From assembly GCA_035765415.1 (NCBI GenBank), contig DASTXR010000088.1, positions 86,429 to 150,428 on the forward strand: DNA of 64,000 bases, read 5' to 3'. Below, one piece after another: positions 15,893 through 24,137 of the stretch. This DNA is from CADEED01 sp035765415 (lineage in GTDB: Bacteria > Pseudomonadota > Gammaproteobacteria > Steroidobacterales > Steroidobacteraceae). A program made the translations under genes and the position numbers. Position 1 is the first letter of the stretch. Each line of letters opens with the position of its first letter. The notes under the pieces were generated by a model. That model had not been told where the DNA came from, did not search any database, and worked only from the letters and a program-made list of their open reading frames with translations.

Positions 15893-15927
15893 TGGGGGCA
15901 GCCCCCTTTTCCTAGCAAAAGGGGTCA
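15893..15927 (+). repeat. Dispersed GGGGGCAGCCCCC repeat overlapping the SDR stop codon
   Basis: TGGGGGCAGCCCCC, then TTTTCCTAGCAAAAGGGGTCA. The final TCA is the complement of the SDR's TGA, so the repeat supplies that stop. It matches both arms near 26.5 kb with only a few differences. CTAGCAAAAGGGG is also shared with the copy at 4.5 kb. Confidence 0.75.
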
Positions 15928-16728
15928 GTGCCGCTGGCGGATCGCGCGCTCGGCGATGCGGTCGATCAGCGACGGCGCGACGATCTTCAGCCACCGCCCT
16001 AACTTCCCGCGCGCCGACATCAGCACCATGCGCTCGCGCCTGCCGATGGCGCGCACGATGCGCGCGGCGCAGTCCTCGGCGGTCATGATCTTCGCCTGCA
16101 TCATCGGCGACGCGCCCAGCGGCTCGCCGTCCGGCCCGATGGCGCGCTTGTGGATCTCGCTGACCACGAAGTCCGGCGCGATCACGCACACGTCCACGCC
16201 GCTGCCGCGCAATTCGATGCGCAGCGAATCGAAGAACCCGATCATCGCGTGTTTGCTCGCGGCATAGGCGGATCGCTCCGGCACGCCGGTGAGGCCGGCG
16301 AGACTGGCCACCGCCACCAGCAGGCCCTTCGACTGCTTGAGATGTGGCAACGCAAGCGCGGTGAGGCGAACCGGCGCGAGATAGTTCACTTCCATGATCC
16401 GCTCGAAGATCGACAGGTCCTGCAGCGCATCGAACCGGCTCCACATGGTGATGCCGGCGTTGTGCACCACCACGTCGATGCCGCCGAAGGCTTTCACGGT
16501 TTCGGCCACCAGCCACTCGCAGTCCTGCTCGTTGGTGACGTCGGTGGGCAGCGCCCGTGCTTCGGCGCCGAGCGCGCGACACTCCTGGGCCAGCGTCTCC
16601 AGCCGCTGGCGGTCCCGCGCGGCGAGCGCCAGGCGGGCCCCCTGCGCGGCCAGCGCCAGAGCCAGCGCGCGGCCGATACCTTCGGACGCGCCAGTCAGAA
16701 TTACCTTTAGTCCTGCGATCCCGGTCAT
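15925..16728 (-). CDS. Short-chain dehydrogenase/reductase (SDR)
   Basis: 267 residues of the classical SDR family: cofactor loop TGASEGIG (12-19), DVT at 63-65, HNAG (89-92), Ser142, and the catalytic YAASK pair Tyr155/Lys159. The Arg residues after the second strand (ARDRQR) suggest NADP(H). The substrate is not predictable. ATG 16728 gives the normal N-terminus; a much longer open frame continues upstream but is only the antisense of plsB. It is divergent from plsB with 63 bases between. Confidence 0.9.
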   Translation of the reverse strand: MTGIAGLKVILTGASEGIGRALALALAAQGARLALAARDRQRLETLAQECRALGAEARALPTDVTNEQDCEWLVAETVKAFGGIDVVVHNAGITMWSRFDALQDLSIFERIMEVNYLAPVRLTALALPHLKQSKGLLVAVASLAGLTGVPERSAYAASKHAMIGFFDSLRIELRGSGVDVCVIAPDFVVSEIHKRAIGPDGEPLGASPMMQAKIMTAEDCAARIVRAIGRRERMVLMSARGKLGRWLKIVAPSLIDRIAERAIRQRH

Positions 16729-16791
16729 GTCTTTCGCTCTCGGATACACTGCGCCGCCTAACATCATACGGCTGGTGGCGCGCATAAACGC

Positions 16792-19221
16792 ATGAGCTGG
16801 TTGCTGCGACGATTCTTGAAGCTCTGGGTCCGGGCCGCCGTTCAGCCCGCGGAAGCGCCGCCGGCGCTGGTCGAGCCGCGCGTGCCCGTCTGTTACGTGC
16901 TCGAAAGCAATTCGATGGCCGACCTCGCGGTGTTGTGCAATGTCACGAGCCGTGCTGGTCTGCCTTATCCCGAGAAACGCTCCGGCAGCCTGCCCGTGGA
17001 AGAACGCCGGTCTTATTTCGACGTGGCCCGCCGGCGCCGTTTCTGGGATGCCACCCAGACGCGCCGGCCACCGCCGCACCTGCTGGCGCTGGTCGCGGCC
17101 TTGAGCGCCGATGCCGTGCGCGACGTGATGCTGGTGCCCACCGCCGTGTACTGGGGCCGCGCTCCGCAAAAAGAGGGCTCGTGGCTGCGCCTGCTGTTCG
17201 CCGAGAACTGGGCGCTGACGTCGCGCGTGCGCAAGTTCTTCTCCGTGCTGGTCAACGGCCGCAACGTCATGGTGGAGATGGGCGAGCCCATCAGCCTGCG
17301 CTCGCTGCTCGACGCCACGCCGGTCAACGACCAGGCGCGGCGCGTGACCCGCATCCTGCGCGGCATCCTCAGGCGCCAGCGCGCCATCCGCATCGGCCCG
17401 GATCTCTCGCATCGCCGCACCATCGTCGCCCAGGTGCTGCGCGCCAGGGCGGTGCGCGCCGTGGTCGCGGCCGACGCCCGCGAGAAGCACGACGGCTTCC
17501 GCCCGGGCCTGCTGCAGGCGCGCAAATACGCGTTCGAGATCGCTGCTAACTACTCGCACGCGTTCGTGCAGATCGCCGAGAAGTTGCTGGGGCGCGTGTG
17601 GAACCGCGTGTACGACGGCGTGAAGATCAACCACGCCGGCACCCTCAAGGAAGTGTCGGAAGGCAACGAGGTGGTTTACGTGCCCTGCCATCGCAGCCAC
17701 ATGGACTACCTGTTGATGTCGTACATCATCTACCACCAGGGTTACGCGCTGCCGCACATCGCCGCGGGCATCAACCTGAACATCCCGGTGGTGGGCCGCT
17801 ACCTGCGCAAGGGCGGCGCGTTCTTCATCCGCCGCAGTTTCGGCGGCAACGCGCTGTACACCGTCGTCTTCCTGAAGTACCTCGCCGCCATCATGGCGCG
17901 CGGCCACTCCATCGAATATTTCATCGAGGGCGGGCGCTCGCGCACCGGAAGGCTGCTCCAGCCGAAGACCGGCATGTTGTCGATGACGGTACGCAGCTTC
18001 CTGCGCGATCCGGTCCGGCCGGTGGTGTTCGTACCGGTGTACTTCGGCTACGAGCGCATCGTCGAAGCCAACACCTATATCTCGGAGTTGTCGGGGGCGC
18101 CCAAGAAGAAAGAGAGCTGGCTCGACCTGCTGCTTTCCCTGCGCGTGCTCCGCGAGCGTTTCGGCACCGTGCACGTCAACATCGGCGAGCCCATCCGGCT
18201 CAACGATCTGCTCGATGCGCAGGTACCTGACTGGCGCGAGCGGCACTTCGACGACGACACGCGCTCGCCGGGGATGAACGTGCTCGTCGGCGAACTGGCC
18301 GTCTCCATCATGCGCGGCATCAACGCCGCGGCCGCGGTCACGCCCATCAACCTGCTGGCAACCTGCCTGCTCGCCTCGACGCGCGGCGCCTTGCCCGAGA
18401 GCGCGCTGCTTCGCCAGCTCGATCTGTACCTCAAGCTGTTGCGCGCCTCGCCGTACGGACCGCGCGTCACCGTGACCGATGCGAACCCCGCCGAGATCGT
18501 GCTCTACGGCGAGTCGCTCAAGATCATCTCGCGGGTGCCTCACAAGCTCGGCGACATCGTGAAGATGAGCGACGAAAGCGCGCAGCTCATCGCCTATTAC
18601 CGCAACAACGTCCTGCACCTGTTCGCGCTGCCGTCGCTGGTGGCCTGTGCGTTCATCGGCAACGCCATGTTGCGTACCTCGGACATCCAGCGCCTGGCGT
18701 GGCGCATCTATCCTTACGTTGCCTCCGAGCTTTTCCTGCGCTGGCGCGAGGACGAGCTGGCGAAGGTGGTCGATGGCGTTCTTGCTGCGCTGGCGGAGCT
18801 GGGTGTGCTGCGGCCTAACGAAGATCGCACCCTGTGGATGCGGCCGCCACCCGATTCGCCGGCCGCGCTGCAACTGTCGATGCTCTCGCAGGCCACGATC
18901 CAGACCATCGAGCGTTACTACCTGGCGATCGCGCTGCTGCTCAAGGCCGGAACCGGCGTGATGAATCAGAAGACGCTGGAACAGCAATGCCACCTGGCGG
19001 CCCAGCGCATCAACATGCTCTACGGATTCAATTCGCCCGAGTTCTTCGATCGCGCGCTGTTCGAGAACTTCATCGACCTGCTGCGCGAGCGCGGCGTCCT
19101 GAAAGCGGGCGAGGGCGGCAACCTCGAGTTCGACGAAGTGCTGGGCCGCGTGGCCGCCGATGCGCAGCTGGTGCTGTCCGAGCAGATCAGGCACAGCATC
19201 CTGCAAGTGACGCAGGTTTGA
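16792..19221 (+). CDS. plsB: Glycerol-3-phosphate 1-O-acyltransferase
   Basis: First committed step of phospholipid synthesis: acylates sn-glycerol-3-phosphate at position 1 using acyl-ACP or acyl-CoA, at the inner membrane. At 809 residues it matches the length of E. coli PlsB (about 807). The acyltransferase blocks are present: CHRSHMD (His300 and Asp305, the HX4D motif), the GGAFFIRRSFGGN block, FIEGGRSRTGRLLQPK, and VPVYFGYERI. The N-terminal 200 residues form the usual PlsB helical domain. There is no ribosome-binding site of note. The gene stands alone, followed by a 222-base non-coding region. Confidence 0.96.
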   Translation: MSWLLRRFLKLWVRAAVQPAEAPPALVEPRVPVCYVLESNSMADLAVLCNVTSRAGLPYPEKRSGSLPVEERRSYFDVARRRRFWDATQTRRPPPHLLALVAALSADAVRDVMLVPTAVYWGRAPQKEGSWLRLLFAENWALTSRVRKFFSVLVNGRNVMVEMGEPISLRSLLDATPVNDQARRVTRILRGILRRQRAIRIGPDLSHRRTIVAQVLRARAVRAVVAADAREKHDGFRPGLLQARKYAFEIAANYSHAFVQIAEKLLGRVWNRVYDGVKINHAGTLKEVSEGNEVVYVPCHRSHMDYLLMSYIIYHQGYALPHIAAGINLNIPVVGRYLRKGGAFFIRRSFGGNALYTVVFLKYLAAIMARGHSIEYFIEGGRSRTGRLLQPKTGMLSMTVRSFLRDPVRPVVFVPVYFGYERIVEANTYISELSGAPKKKESWLDLLLSLRVLRERFGTVHVNIGEPIRLNDLLDAQVPDWRERHFDDDTRSPGMNVLVGELAVSIMRGINAAAAVTPINLLATCLLASTRGALPESALLRQLDLYLKLLRASPYGPRVTVTDANPAEIVLYGESLKIISRVPHKLGDIVKMSDESAQLIAYYRNNVLHLFALPSLVACAFIGNAMLRTSDIQRLAWRIYPYVASELFLRWREDELAKVVDGVLAALAELGVLRPNEDRTLWMRPPPDSPAALQLSMLSQATIQTIERYYLAIALLLKAGTGVMNQKTLEQQCHLAAQRINMLYGFNSPEFFDRALFENFIDLLRERGVLKAGEGGNLEFDEVLGRVAADAQLVLSEQIRHSILQVTQV

Positions 19222-19296
19222 ATCTTGCAGAGCCTGCCTAGCAGGCTAGGGAATCCCCGGCGGATCGACCGCCCTAGCCTTAGGGCGTGAACCCGC

Positions 19297-19305
19297 TGCT
19301 ATACT
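19297..19305 (+). promoter_or_regulatory. Possible extended -10 promoter for the DUF1302 operon
   Basis: TGCTATACT matches an extended -10 element (TGN plus TATACT). No convincing -35 hexamer lies 16-18 bases upstream, which is common for extended -10 promoters. Transcription would begin near 19312, leaving a leader of about 130 bases before the ATG at 19444. Two short hairpins (19233-19247 and 19271-19284) lie just upstream and may end plsB transcription. Confidence 0.4.
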
Positions 19306-19334
19306 CGCGCGCAACACGTCCGCGCCTACGCGTC

Positions 19335-19408
19335 CGCGAGGGGAGGCAGCAGCGCGGCGGAACACTAAAGACGATAAGGCCAAGCGGTACTGCTGCTCCC
19401 TCCTCGCG
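19335..19408 (+). promoter_or_regulatory. Structured 5' leader of the DUF1302 gene
   Basis: Arm CGCGAGGGGAGGCAGCAG (19335-19352) can pair with CTGCTGCTCCCTCCTCGCG (19390-19408) with one or two bulges, around a 37-base loop. It is likely in the transcript leader, ending 35 bases before the start. It could stabilise the message or respond to a ligand or protein; I recognise no known riboswitch. Confidence 0.4.
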
Positions 19409-19443
19409 ACTCGCAGCGCATTCCGCGGTCTCAGGGGAAATTA

Positions 19444-21561
19444 ATGAGTAACGATCTGATCCGGCGATACGTATCGCGTTCGCTTCCGATCGTCGCAGCG
19501 CTCACATTGGCGTCACCCGCGGCTTACGCCTGGGACTTCCAGAACGAGTCGGGCAGCTTCTCGGGTAGCTGGGACACCACGCTGACGTACGGCCAGGCCT
19601 GGCGCATCGAATCACGCGATTGCCGGCTCATCGCCATTGCCGACGGCGGATGCGGGCGCTCGCCGAACATCGACGACGGCAATCTGAACTACGACACGGA
19701 CATGTACTCGCGCGCCCTCAAGGTGCTGACCGAGTTGTCCCTGAACTACCGCGGCGTCGGCGCCTTCGTGCGCGCTTCCGGTCTGTACGACGATGCCGCC
19801 CAGGACACGCAGCGAACCCCGCTGGCCGATTCCTCCGAAGACCTGGTCGTGGGCTACACGCGCCTGCTCGATGCCTTCGTCTACGCCAAGTTCGACCTGG
19901 GGTCGATGGGTGCGGAACTGCGCCTCGGCCGGCAGGTGGTGAGCTGGGGCGAAAGCACGTTCATCCAGAACGGCCTGAACGTAATCAACCATTTCGACGT
20001 CTCGGCGCTGCGCGTTCCGGGCTCCGAGCTCAAGGAAGGTTTCCTGCCCCAGGAGCTGGTCAATTTCAGCGTCCAGTTCAACGACAACTGGTCGGCGCAG
20101 GCTATCTACATCACCGACTGGAACGCGACGGTGCCCGAGCCCGCCGGTTCCTATTACAGCGCCAACGACTTCGCGACCACCGGCGGCAGCAAGGTGGTGC
20201 TGGGCTTCGGTTCGTTCTCCGACCAGGGCGTCGATTTCCGCCCGCTCGGCGGCCCGTTCATCAGCAACTTCCAGACCGTGAATCGCCTGTCGACCATCAA
20301 GGCGCCCGACGACGGACAGTACGGGTTGAACCTCAAGTACTTCGCGCCCGACTTCAACAACGGCACCGAGTTCGGCCTGTTCTACCTGAACTACCACAGC
20401 CGCCTGCCGTTGATCTCCGGCATGACCGGCACGCAACAGGGCGTGGGCAACGCGTTCGGCGCATTGAATGCGGTCGGCGCGGCGGCGCAGGGCCTGGCTG
20501 CGGGCCTGCCGGCGGCCGCCGCCATTGCCACGGCCGCGCAGCTCGGTGTGGCGCGTTCGGCCGCCGCCGGCGGCAACCTCTCGCTGGCAACGGCGACGCA
20601 GTACGCCACCATCGGCGCCAACACGCAGATCGCGCGCGGCGACGTCACGGGGCAGGCCACCAACATCGCCACGCACGAATACGCGCTCACGTCCGGCTAT
20701 TTCACCGAGTATCCCGAAGACATCAAGCTGATCGGCGTGTCGTTCAACACGCAGCTTCAGCGCAGCGGCATCGCGCTGCAGGGCGAAGTCGCCTATCGAC
20801 AGGACGTGCCGCTGCAGTTCGACGACGTCGAATTGTTGTTCGCCGCGCTCACGCCCTTCGAGCAAGGCCTCGCCACCCTGCGTAACACACCGCTGCCCAC
20901 CACCTGTCCCATCGGCGTGCCGGCGGCGTCCACGCTCACGCACTGCGGTCAGCTGGGCGGCTTCGGTCTCGGCGAGAAAGTGACTGGCTGGGATCTGTTC
21001 GACACCTACCAGGTGCAGTTCACCGCGACCAAGACCTTCTCCAACGTGCTCAAAGCCTCGCAGATGGTGATCGTCGCCGAAGCCGGCCTGACGCACGTGG
21101 AAGACATGCCCGAGAAGCTCTCGGGCGGTCCGAACGGTCGCGGCCTGCGCTTCAATGGCCCGGCCACCAACGTCAGCGGCAACTTCGAGCTGCGGGGCCG
21201 CCACTGCCCCACGCTTTCCGCGGCGGATTGCCTCGCGCTGAACCTGGTCGAACCGCAGAACCGTTTCGCCGATTCCACGTCGTATGGATATCGTGTGGCC
21301 GGAAGGCTGGAATACCCGGGGCTCATGGGTCCCTGGAACATCCTGCCGCGCTTCAACTGGCAGCATGACGTCAGCGGCACCACGCCCGGCCCCGGCGGCA
21401 ACTTCGTCGAAGGCCGTTACGGCCTCACGCTGGGTGTTGCCGCGAACCTGCTGGCCAAGTGGGAGCTCGACATGGCATGGACCAAGTTCGGCGGCGCCGG
21501 ACGTTTCAACGACATCAACGATCGCGACTTCGTCGCGGCCACGATCAAATTCTCGTTCTGA
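19444..21561 (+). CDS. DUF1302 family outer-membrane-associated protein
   Basis: 705 residues: signal peptide ending near PAAYA-WDFQ, then the DUF1302 family sequence, rich in alternating aromatic strands (ELRLGRQVVSWGESTFIQNGL, YHSRLPLISG, GYRVAGRLEYPG) and ending in Phe, as outer-membrane barrels do. Its closest relatives are encoded next to DUF1329 proteins and RND/MMPL transporters, exactly as here. A Gly/Ala-rich insert at about residues 338-395 (AAAQGLAAGLPAAAAIATAAQL) looks like low-complexity helix. The role is undetermined; a barrel working with the MMPL pump in moving hydrophobic compounds is an inference from context. Confidence 0.88.
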   Translation: MSNDLIRRYVSRSLPIVAALTLASPAAYAWDFQNESGSFSGSWDTTLTYGQAWRIESRDCRLIAIADGGCGRSPNIDDGNLNYDTDMYSRALKVLTELSLNYRGVGAFVRASGLYDDAAQDTQRTPLADSSEDLVVGYTRLLDAFVYAKFDLGSMGAELRLGRQVVSWGESTFIQNGLNVINHFDVSALRVPGSELKEGFLPQELVNFSVQFNDNWSAQAIYITDWNATVPEPAGSYYSANDFATTGGSKVVLGFGSFSDQGVDFRPLGGPFISNFQTVNRLSTIKAPDDGQYGLNLKYFAPDFNNGTEFGLFYLNYHSRLPLISGMTGTQQGVGNAFGALNAVGAAAQGLAAGLPAAAAIATAAQLGVARSAAAGGNLSLATATQYATIGANTQIARGDVTGQATNIATHEYALTSGYFTEYPEDIKLIGVSFNTQLQRSGIALQGEVAYRQDVPLQFDDVELLFAALTPFEQGLATLRNTPLPTTCPIGVPAASTLTHCGQLGGFGLGEKVTGWDLFDTYQVQFTATKTFSNVLKASQMVIVAEAGLTHVEDMPEKLSGGPNGRGLRFNGPATNVSGNFELRGRHCPTLSAADCLALNLVEPQNRFADSTSYGYRVAGRLEYPGLMGPWNILPRFNWQHDVSGTTPGPGGNFVEGRYGLTLGVAANLLAKWELDMAWTKFGGAGRFNDINDRDFVAATIKFSF

Positions 21562-21581
21562 TCGCGACGAGGGGAATTTCC

Positions 21582-22961
21582 ATGCTGAAAAAACTTGTAC
21601 TGACCATGGTTGCGGCAATCGCCGGCAGCGCGATCGGCGCCTCGGCACAGGCTGCGGTTTCGGCCGCCGAAGCCGCCAAACTCGGGGCCGAGCTCACGCC
21701 GCTCGGCGCCGTGAAGGCGGGTAACGCCGACGGCTCCATCCCGGCGTGGGAAGGCGGGCTCACCTCCGCGGCCCAGGCCGGATTCGCCAATTTCCGGCCC
21801 GGCCAGCATCACCCCGATCCGTACGCCTCCGACAAGCCGCTGTACACCGTCACCCCGGCGAACATGGCCCAGTACGGCGCCAAGCTGACCGAAGGCCACA
21901 AGAAGCTGCTGACCACCTATCGCGGCACCTTCAAGATGGTCGTGTATCCCACGCATCGCAGCGCCGCCGCTCCGCAGCGCATCTACGACGCCACCAAGCG
22001 CATTGCGACCACCGCGCAGCTGGCCAAGGGCGGCAACGGCGTCACCAACGCGGGCGAGGGCATTCCGTTCGCGATCCCCAAGGAAGGCGTGGAAGTCTTC
22101 TGGAACCACGTGCTGCGTTATCGCGGTGACGTCATCGTCCGGCAGATCGGCCAGGCGCCGGTCACCGCGGGCGGCTCCTACAACATGATCAAGTTCCACG
22201 ACGATACGATGGCGGCGTACAGCCTGCCGGGCGCGAAGTCGGAGAACCTCGACAACACCATCGCGTACTTCATCCAGGAAACCGTGGCGCCGGCGCGCTT
22301 TGCGGGTGAAGTGCTGCTGGTGCAGGAGACGCTCGACCAGTCGATCGAAAATCGCCGCGCCTGGGTCTACAACCCCGGCCAGCGCCGTGTTCGCCGCGCG
22401 CCGAACGTGGCATTCGACAACCCGGGCACGAACTCCGACAACCTGCGTACCTCCGACCAGTTCGATATCTACAACGGTTCGCCGCAGCGTTACGACTGGA
22501 CGCTGGTCGGCAAGAAAGAAATCCTGGTGCCGCACAACAGCTACAAGCTGGGTTCGAACACCCTCAAGTACGCCGACATCCTCAAGAAGAACCACATCAA
22601 CTCCGACCTGGCGCGTTTCGAGTTGCATCGCGTGTGGGTGGTGGATTCGAAGCTGAAGGCGGGCCAGAGCCATCTGTACAGCCGCCGCACGCTGTACGTG
22701 GACGAAGACAGCTGGCACATCCTCGCGGTCGATTGCTACGACAGCCGCGGCGAGCTCTACCGCGTGCAGGAAGCCCACGTCATCCAGTACTACGACGTGC
22801 CGGCGCTGTGGACCGTGCTCGAAACCGTGTACGACCTGTCCAATGGCCGCTACCTGGCGCTGGGTCTCGACAACGAAGAATCGCGCAGCCGCGATTTCTC
22901 GCAGAAACGCACGATCGGCGACTACCAGCCCGCCGCCCTGCAGCGCCGCGGCGTTCGTTGA
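21582..22961 (+). CDS. DUF1329 family periplasmic protein (LolB-like)
   Basis: 459 residues with a signal peptide (cleavage near AQA-AVSA) and the DUF1329 core: NADGSIPAWEGGLTS, VYPTHRSAAAPQRIYDATK, NPGQRRVRRAPNVAFDNPG, RYDWTLVGKKEILVPHNSYK and YVDEDSWHILAVDCYDSRGELYR. The domain is related to lipid-binding LolA/LolB-type folds, consistent with carrying a hydrophobic ligand between membranes. GAGGGGAA precedes ATG 21582, 20 bases after the DUF1302 stop. A large inverted repeat separates it from the next gene. Confidence 0.9.
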   Translation: MLKKLVLTMVAAIAGSAIGASAQAAVSAAEAAKLGAELTPLGAVKAGNADGSIPAWEGGLTSAAQAGFANFRPGQHHPDPYASDKPLYTVTPANMAQYGAKLTEGHKKLLTTYRGTFKMVVYPTHRSAAAPQRIYDATKRIATTAQLAKGGNGVTNAGEGIPFAIPKEGVEVFWNHVLRYRGDVIVRQIGQAPVTAGGSYNMIKFHDDTMAAYSLPGAKSENLDNTIAYFIQETVAPARFAGEVLLVQETLDQSIENRRAWVYNPGQRRVRRAPNVAFDNPGTNSDNLRTSDQFDIYNGSPQRYDWTLVGKKEILVPHNSYKLGSNTLKYADILKKNHINSDLARFELHRVWVVDSKLKAGQSHLYSRRTLYVDEDSWHILAVDCYDSRGELYRVQEAHVIQYYDVPALWTVLETVYDLSNGRYLALGLDNEESRSRDFSQKRTIGDYQPAALQRRGVR

Positions 22962-22978
22962 AGGTCTAGTTAGGAGGC

Positions 22979-23092
22979 GGTGCCGTGCGGTGGTGCCGGG
23001 CACCAAAAGTCGTAGTTGAGTAAGCGCCGGACTTGAGGCGCCAACGATCACTCAACTACGACTTTTGGTGCCCGGCACCACCGCACGGCACC
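22979..23092. repeat. Inverted repeat with 43-bp perfect arms inside the DUF1302 operon
   Basis: Left arm 22979-23021 and right arm 23050-23092 are exact reverse complements, with a 28-base loop (23022-23049) that itself contains GCGCC/GGCGC. The arms include GTGCCGGGCAC, itself nearly palindromic, then CAAAAGTCGTAGTTGAGT. It lies 18 bases after the DUF1329 stop and 36 before the YCF48 start. In RNA it would be a very stable hairpin. Whether it is a mobile-type repeat, a processing site or an attenuator is not clear. Confidence 0.9.
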
Positions 23093-23127
23093 ACCTTAGA
23101 ACAACAGAAGAACTTTCGGGAGTTGGC

Positions 23128-24135
23128 ATGAGGCGTGTAATTGGCCTCGCAGTGGTCGCAACGCTGGCAGCGTGTGCCATCGCCCCGCGCGTCACGTGGG
23201 CGCAACTCGATCCCAATGACATGGCGAACAAGCCGGCGGAGATCGCGCCGCTGGCCGCGACCTCGCTGCTGCTCGATCTCGCGTTCGCGGGCGATCGGCT
23301 CGTGGCGGTGGGCGAGCGCGGCCACGTGCTGCTCTCCGACGACCACGGCGCCACCTGGCGCCAGGCGAAGGCGGTTCCCACGCGCGCGATGCTCACCGCG
23401 GTGTTCTTCGTCGATGCGCAGTACGGGTGGGCCGTCGGCCACGACGAGACCATCCTCAATACCGTGGACGGTGGTGAAACCTGGACGCGATCGCACTTCG
23501 CGCCCGAAGCGCAGCAGCCGCTGCTCGACCTCTGGTTCGCCAACCGCGTCAGCGGCATTGCCGTGGGCGCCTACGGCGCCTACTTCACCACCAACGACGG
23601 CGGCCGCCACTGGTCGTCCGCGAAGTTCTCGCCGCCACCCGCGTCGACCGCCGATGAAGAGCCTCCGCCTGACTACCACCTCAATCGCATCGTGGGCGTC
23701 GGCAATCGCCTGTACGTGGCGGCCGAAGGCGGGAAGCTCTACCGCTCCGACGACCGCGGCGCCACCTGGCGCATGTTGCCGTCGCCGTACGAAGGCAGTT
23801 TCTTCGGCCTGGTGCCCATCCGCGGCGAAGGCCTGCTCGCCTTCGGGCTGCGCGGCCACCTGTTCCGCTCGGCCGACGCCGGCGAGACCTGGCACGAGCT
23901 CGAATCCCATACCACCGCCATGCTCACCGACGGAGTCGCCGTGAACGACCTGCGCGTGGTCATCGGCGGCCTGAGCGGCGTGTTGCTGGTGTCAGCCGAC
24001 GCCGGCGAGACCTTCAAGCTCACGCAGCAGGACGATCGCAAGGGCATGGCGGCGCTGCTGCCAGGGCCCGCGGGCACGGTGGTCGTGGCCGGCGAGGGCG
24101 GCGTGCGCACCATCCGCGTCGGCGAGGGTAGCTAG
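23128..24135 (+). CDS. YCF48/Hcf136-like beta-propeller with Asp-box (BNR) repeats
   Basis: 335 residues: an N-terminal signal with a possible lipobox (LAAC at about residue 15), then about six Asp-box turns of the type S-x-D-x-G-x-T-W: SDDHGATW, TVDGGETW, TNDGGRHW, SDDRGATW, SADAGETW and SADAGETF. This makes a BNR/YCF48 beta-propeller exposed to the periplasm. In plants and cyanobacteria YCF48 helps assemble photosystem II; in operons like this one its role is unknown, perhaps assembly of the transporter complex. Start ATG 23128 has CGGGAG before it. The MMPL gene follows after 2 bases. Confidence 0.88.
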   Translation: MRRVIGLAVVATLAACAIAPRVTWAQLDPNDMANKPAEIAPLAATSLLLDLAFAGDRLVAVGERGHVLLSDDHGATWRQAKAVPTRAMLTAVFFVDAQYGWAVGHDETILNTVDGGETWTRSHFAPEAQQPLLDLWFANRVSGIAVGAYGAYFTTNDGGRHWSSAKFSPPPASTADEEPPPDYHLNRIVGVGNRLYVAAEGGKLYRSDDRGATWRMLPSPYEGSFFGLVPIRGEGLLAFGLRGHLFRSADAGETWHELESHTTAMLTDGVAVNDLRVVIGGLSGVLLVSADAGETFKLTQQDDRKGMAALLPGPAGTVVVAGEGGVRTIRVGEGS

Positions 24136-24137
24136 CC

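Noticed and set aside
16729..19206. Very long minus-strand open frame opposite plsB, continuous with the SDR gene
   Set aside because: The upstream part is Arg/Gln/His-rich antisense of plsB with no recognisable domain; only the last 267 codons form a real SDR with its own ATG at 16728.
19612..21648. 678-codon minus-strand open frame opposite DUF1302
   Set aside because: Antisense of a well-supported gene; composition typical of high-GC shadow frames.
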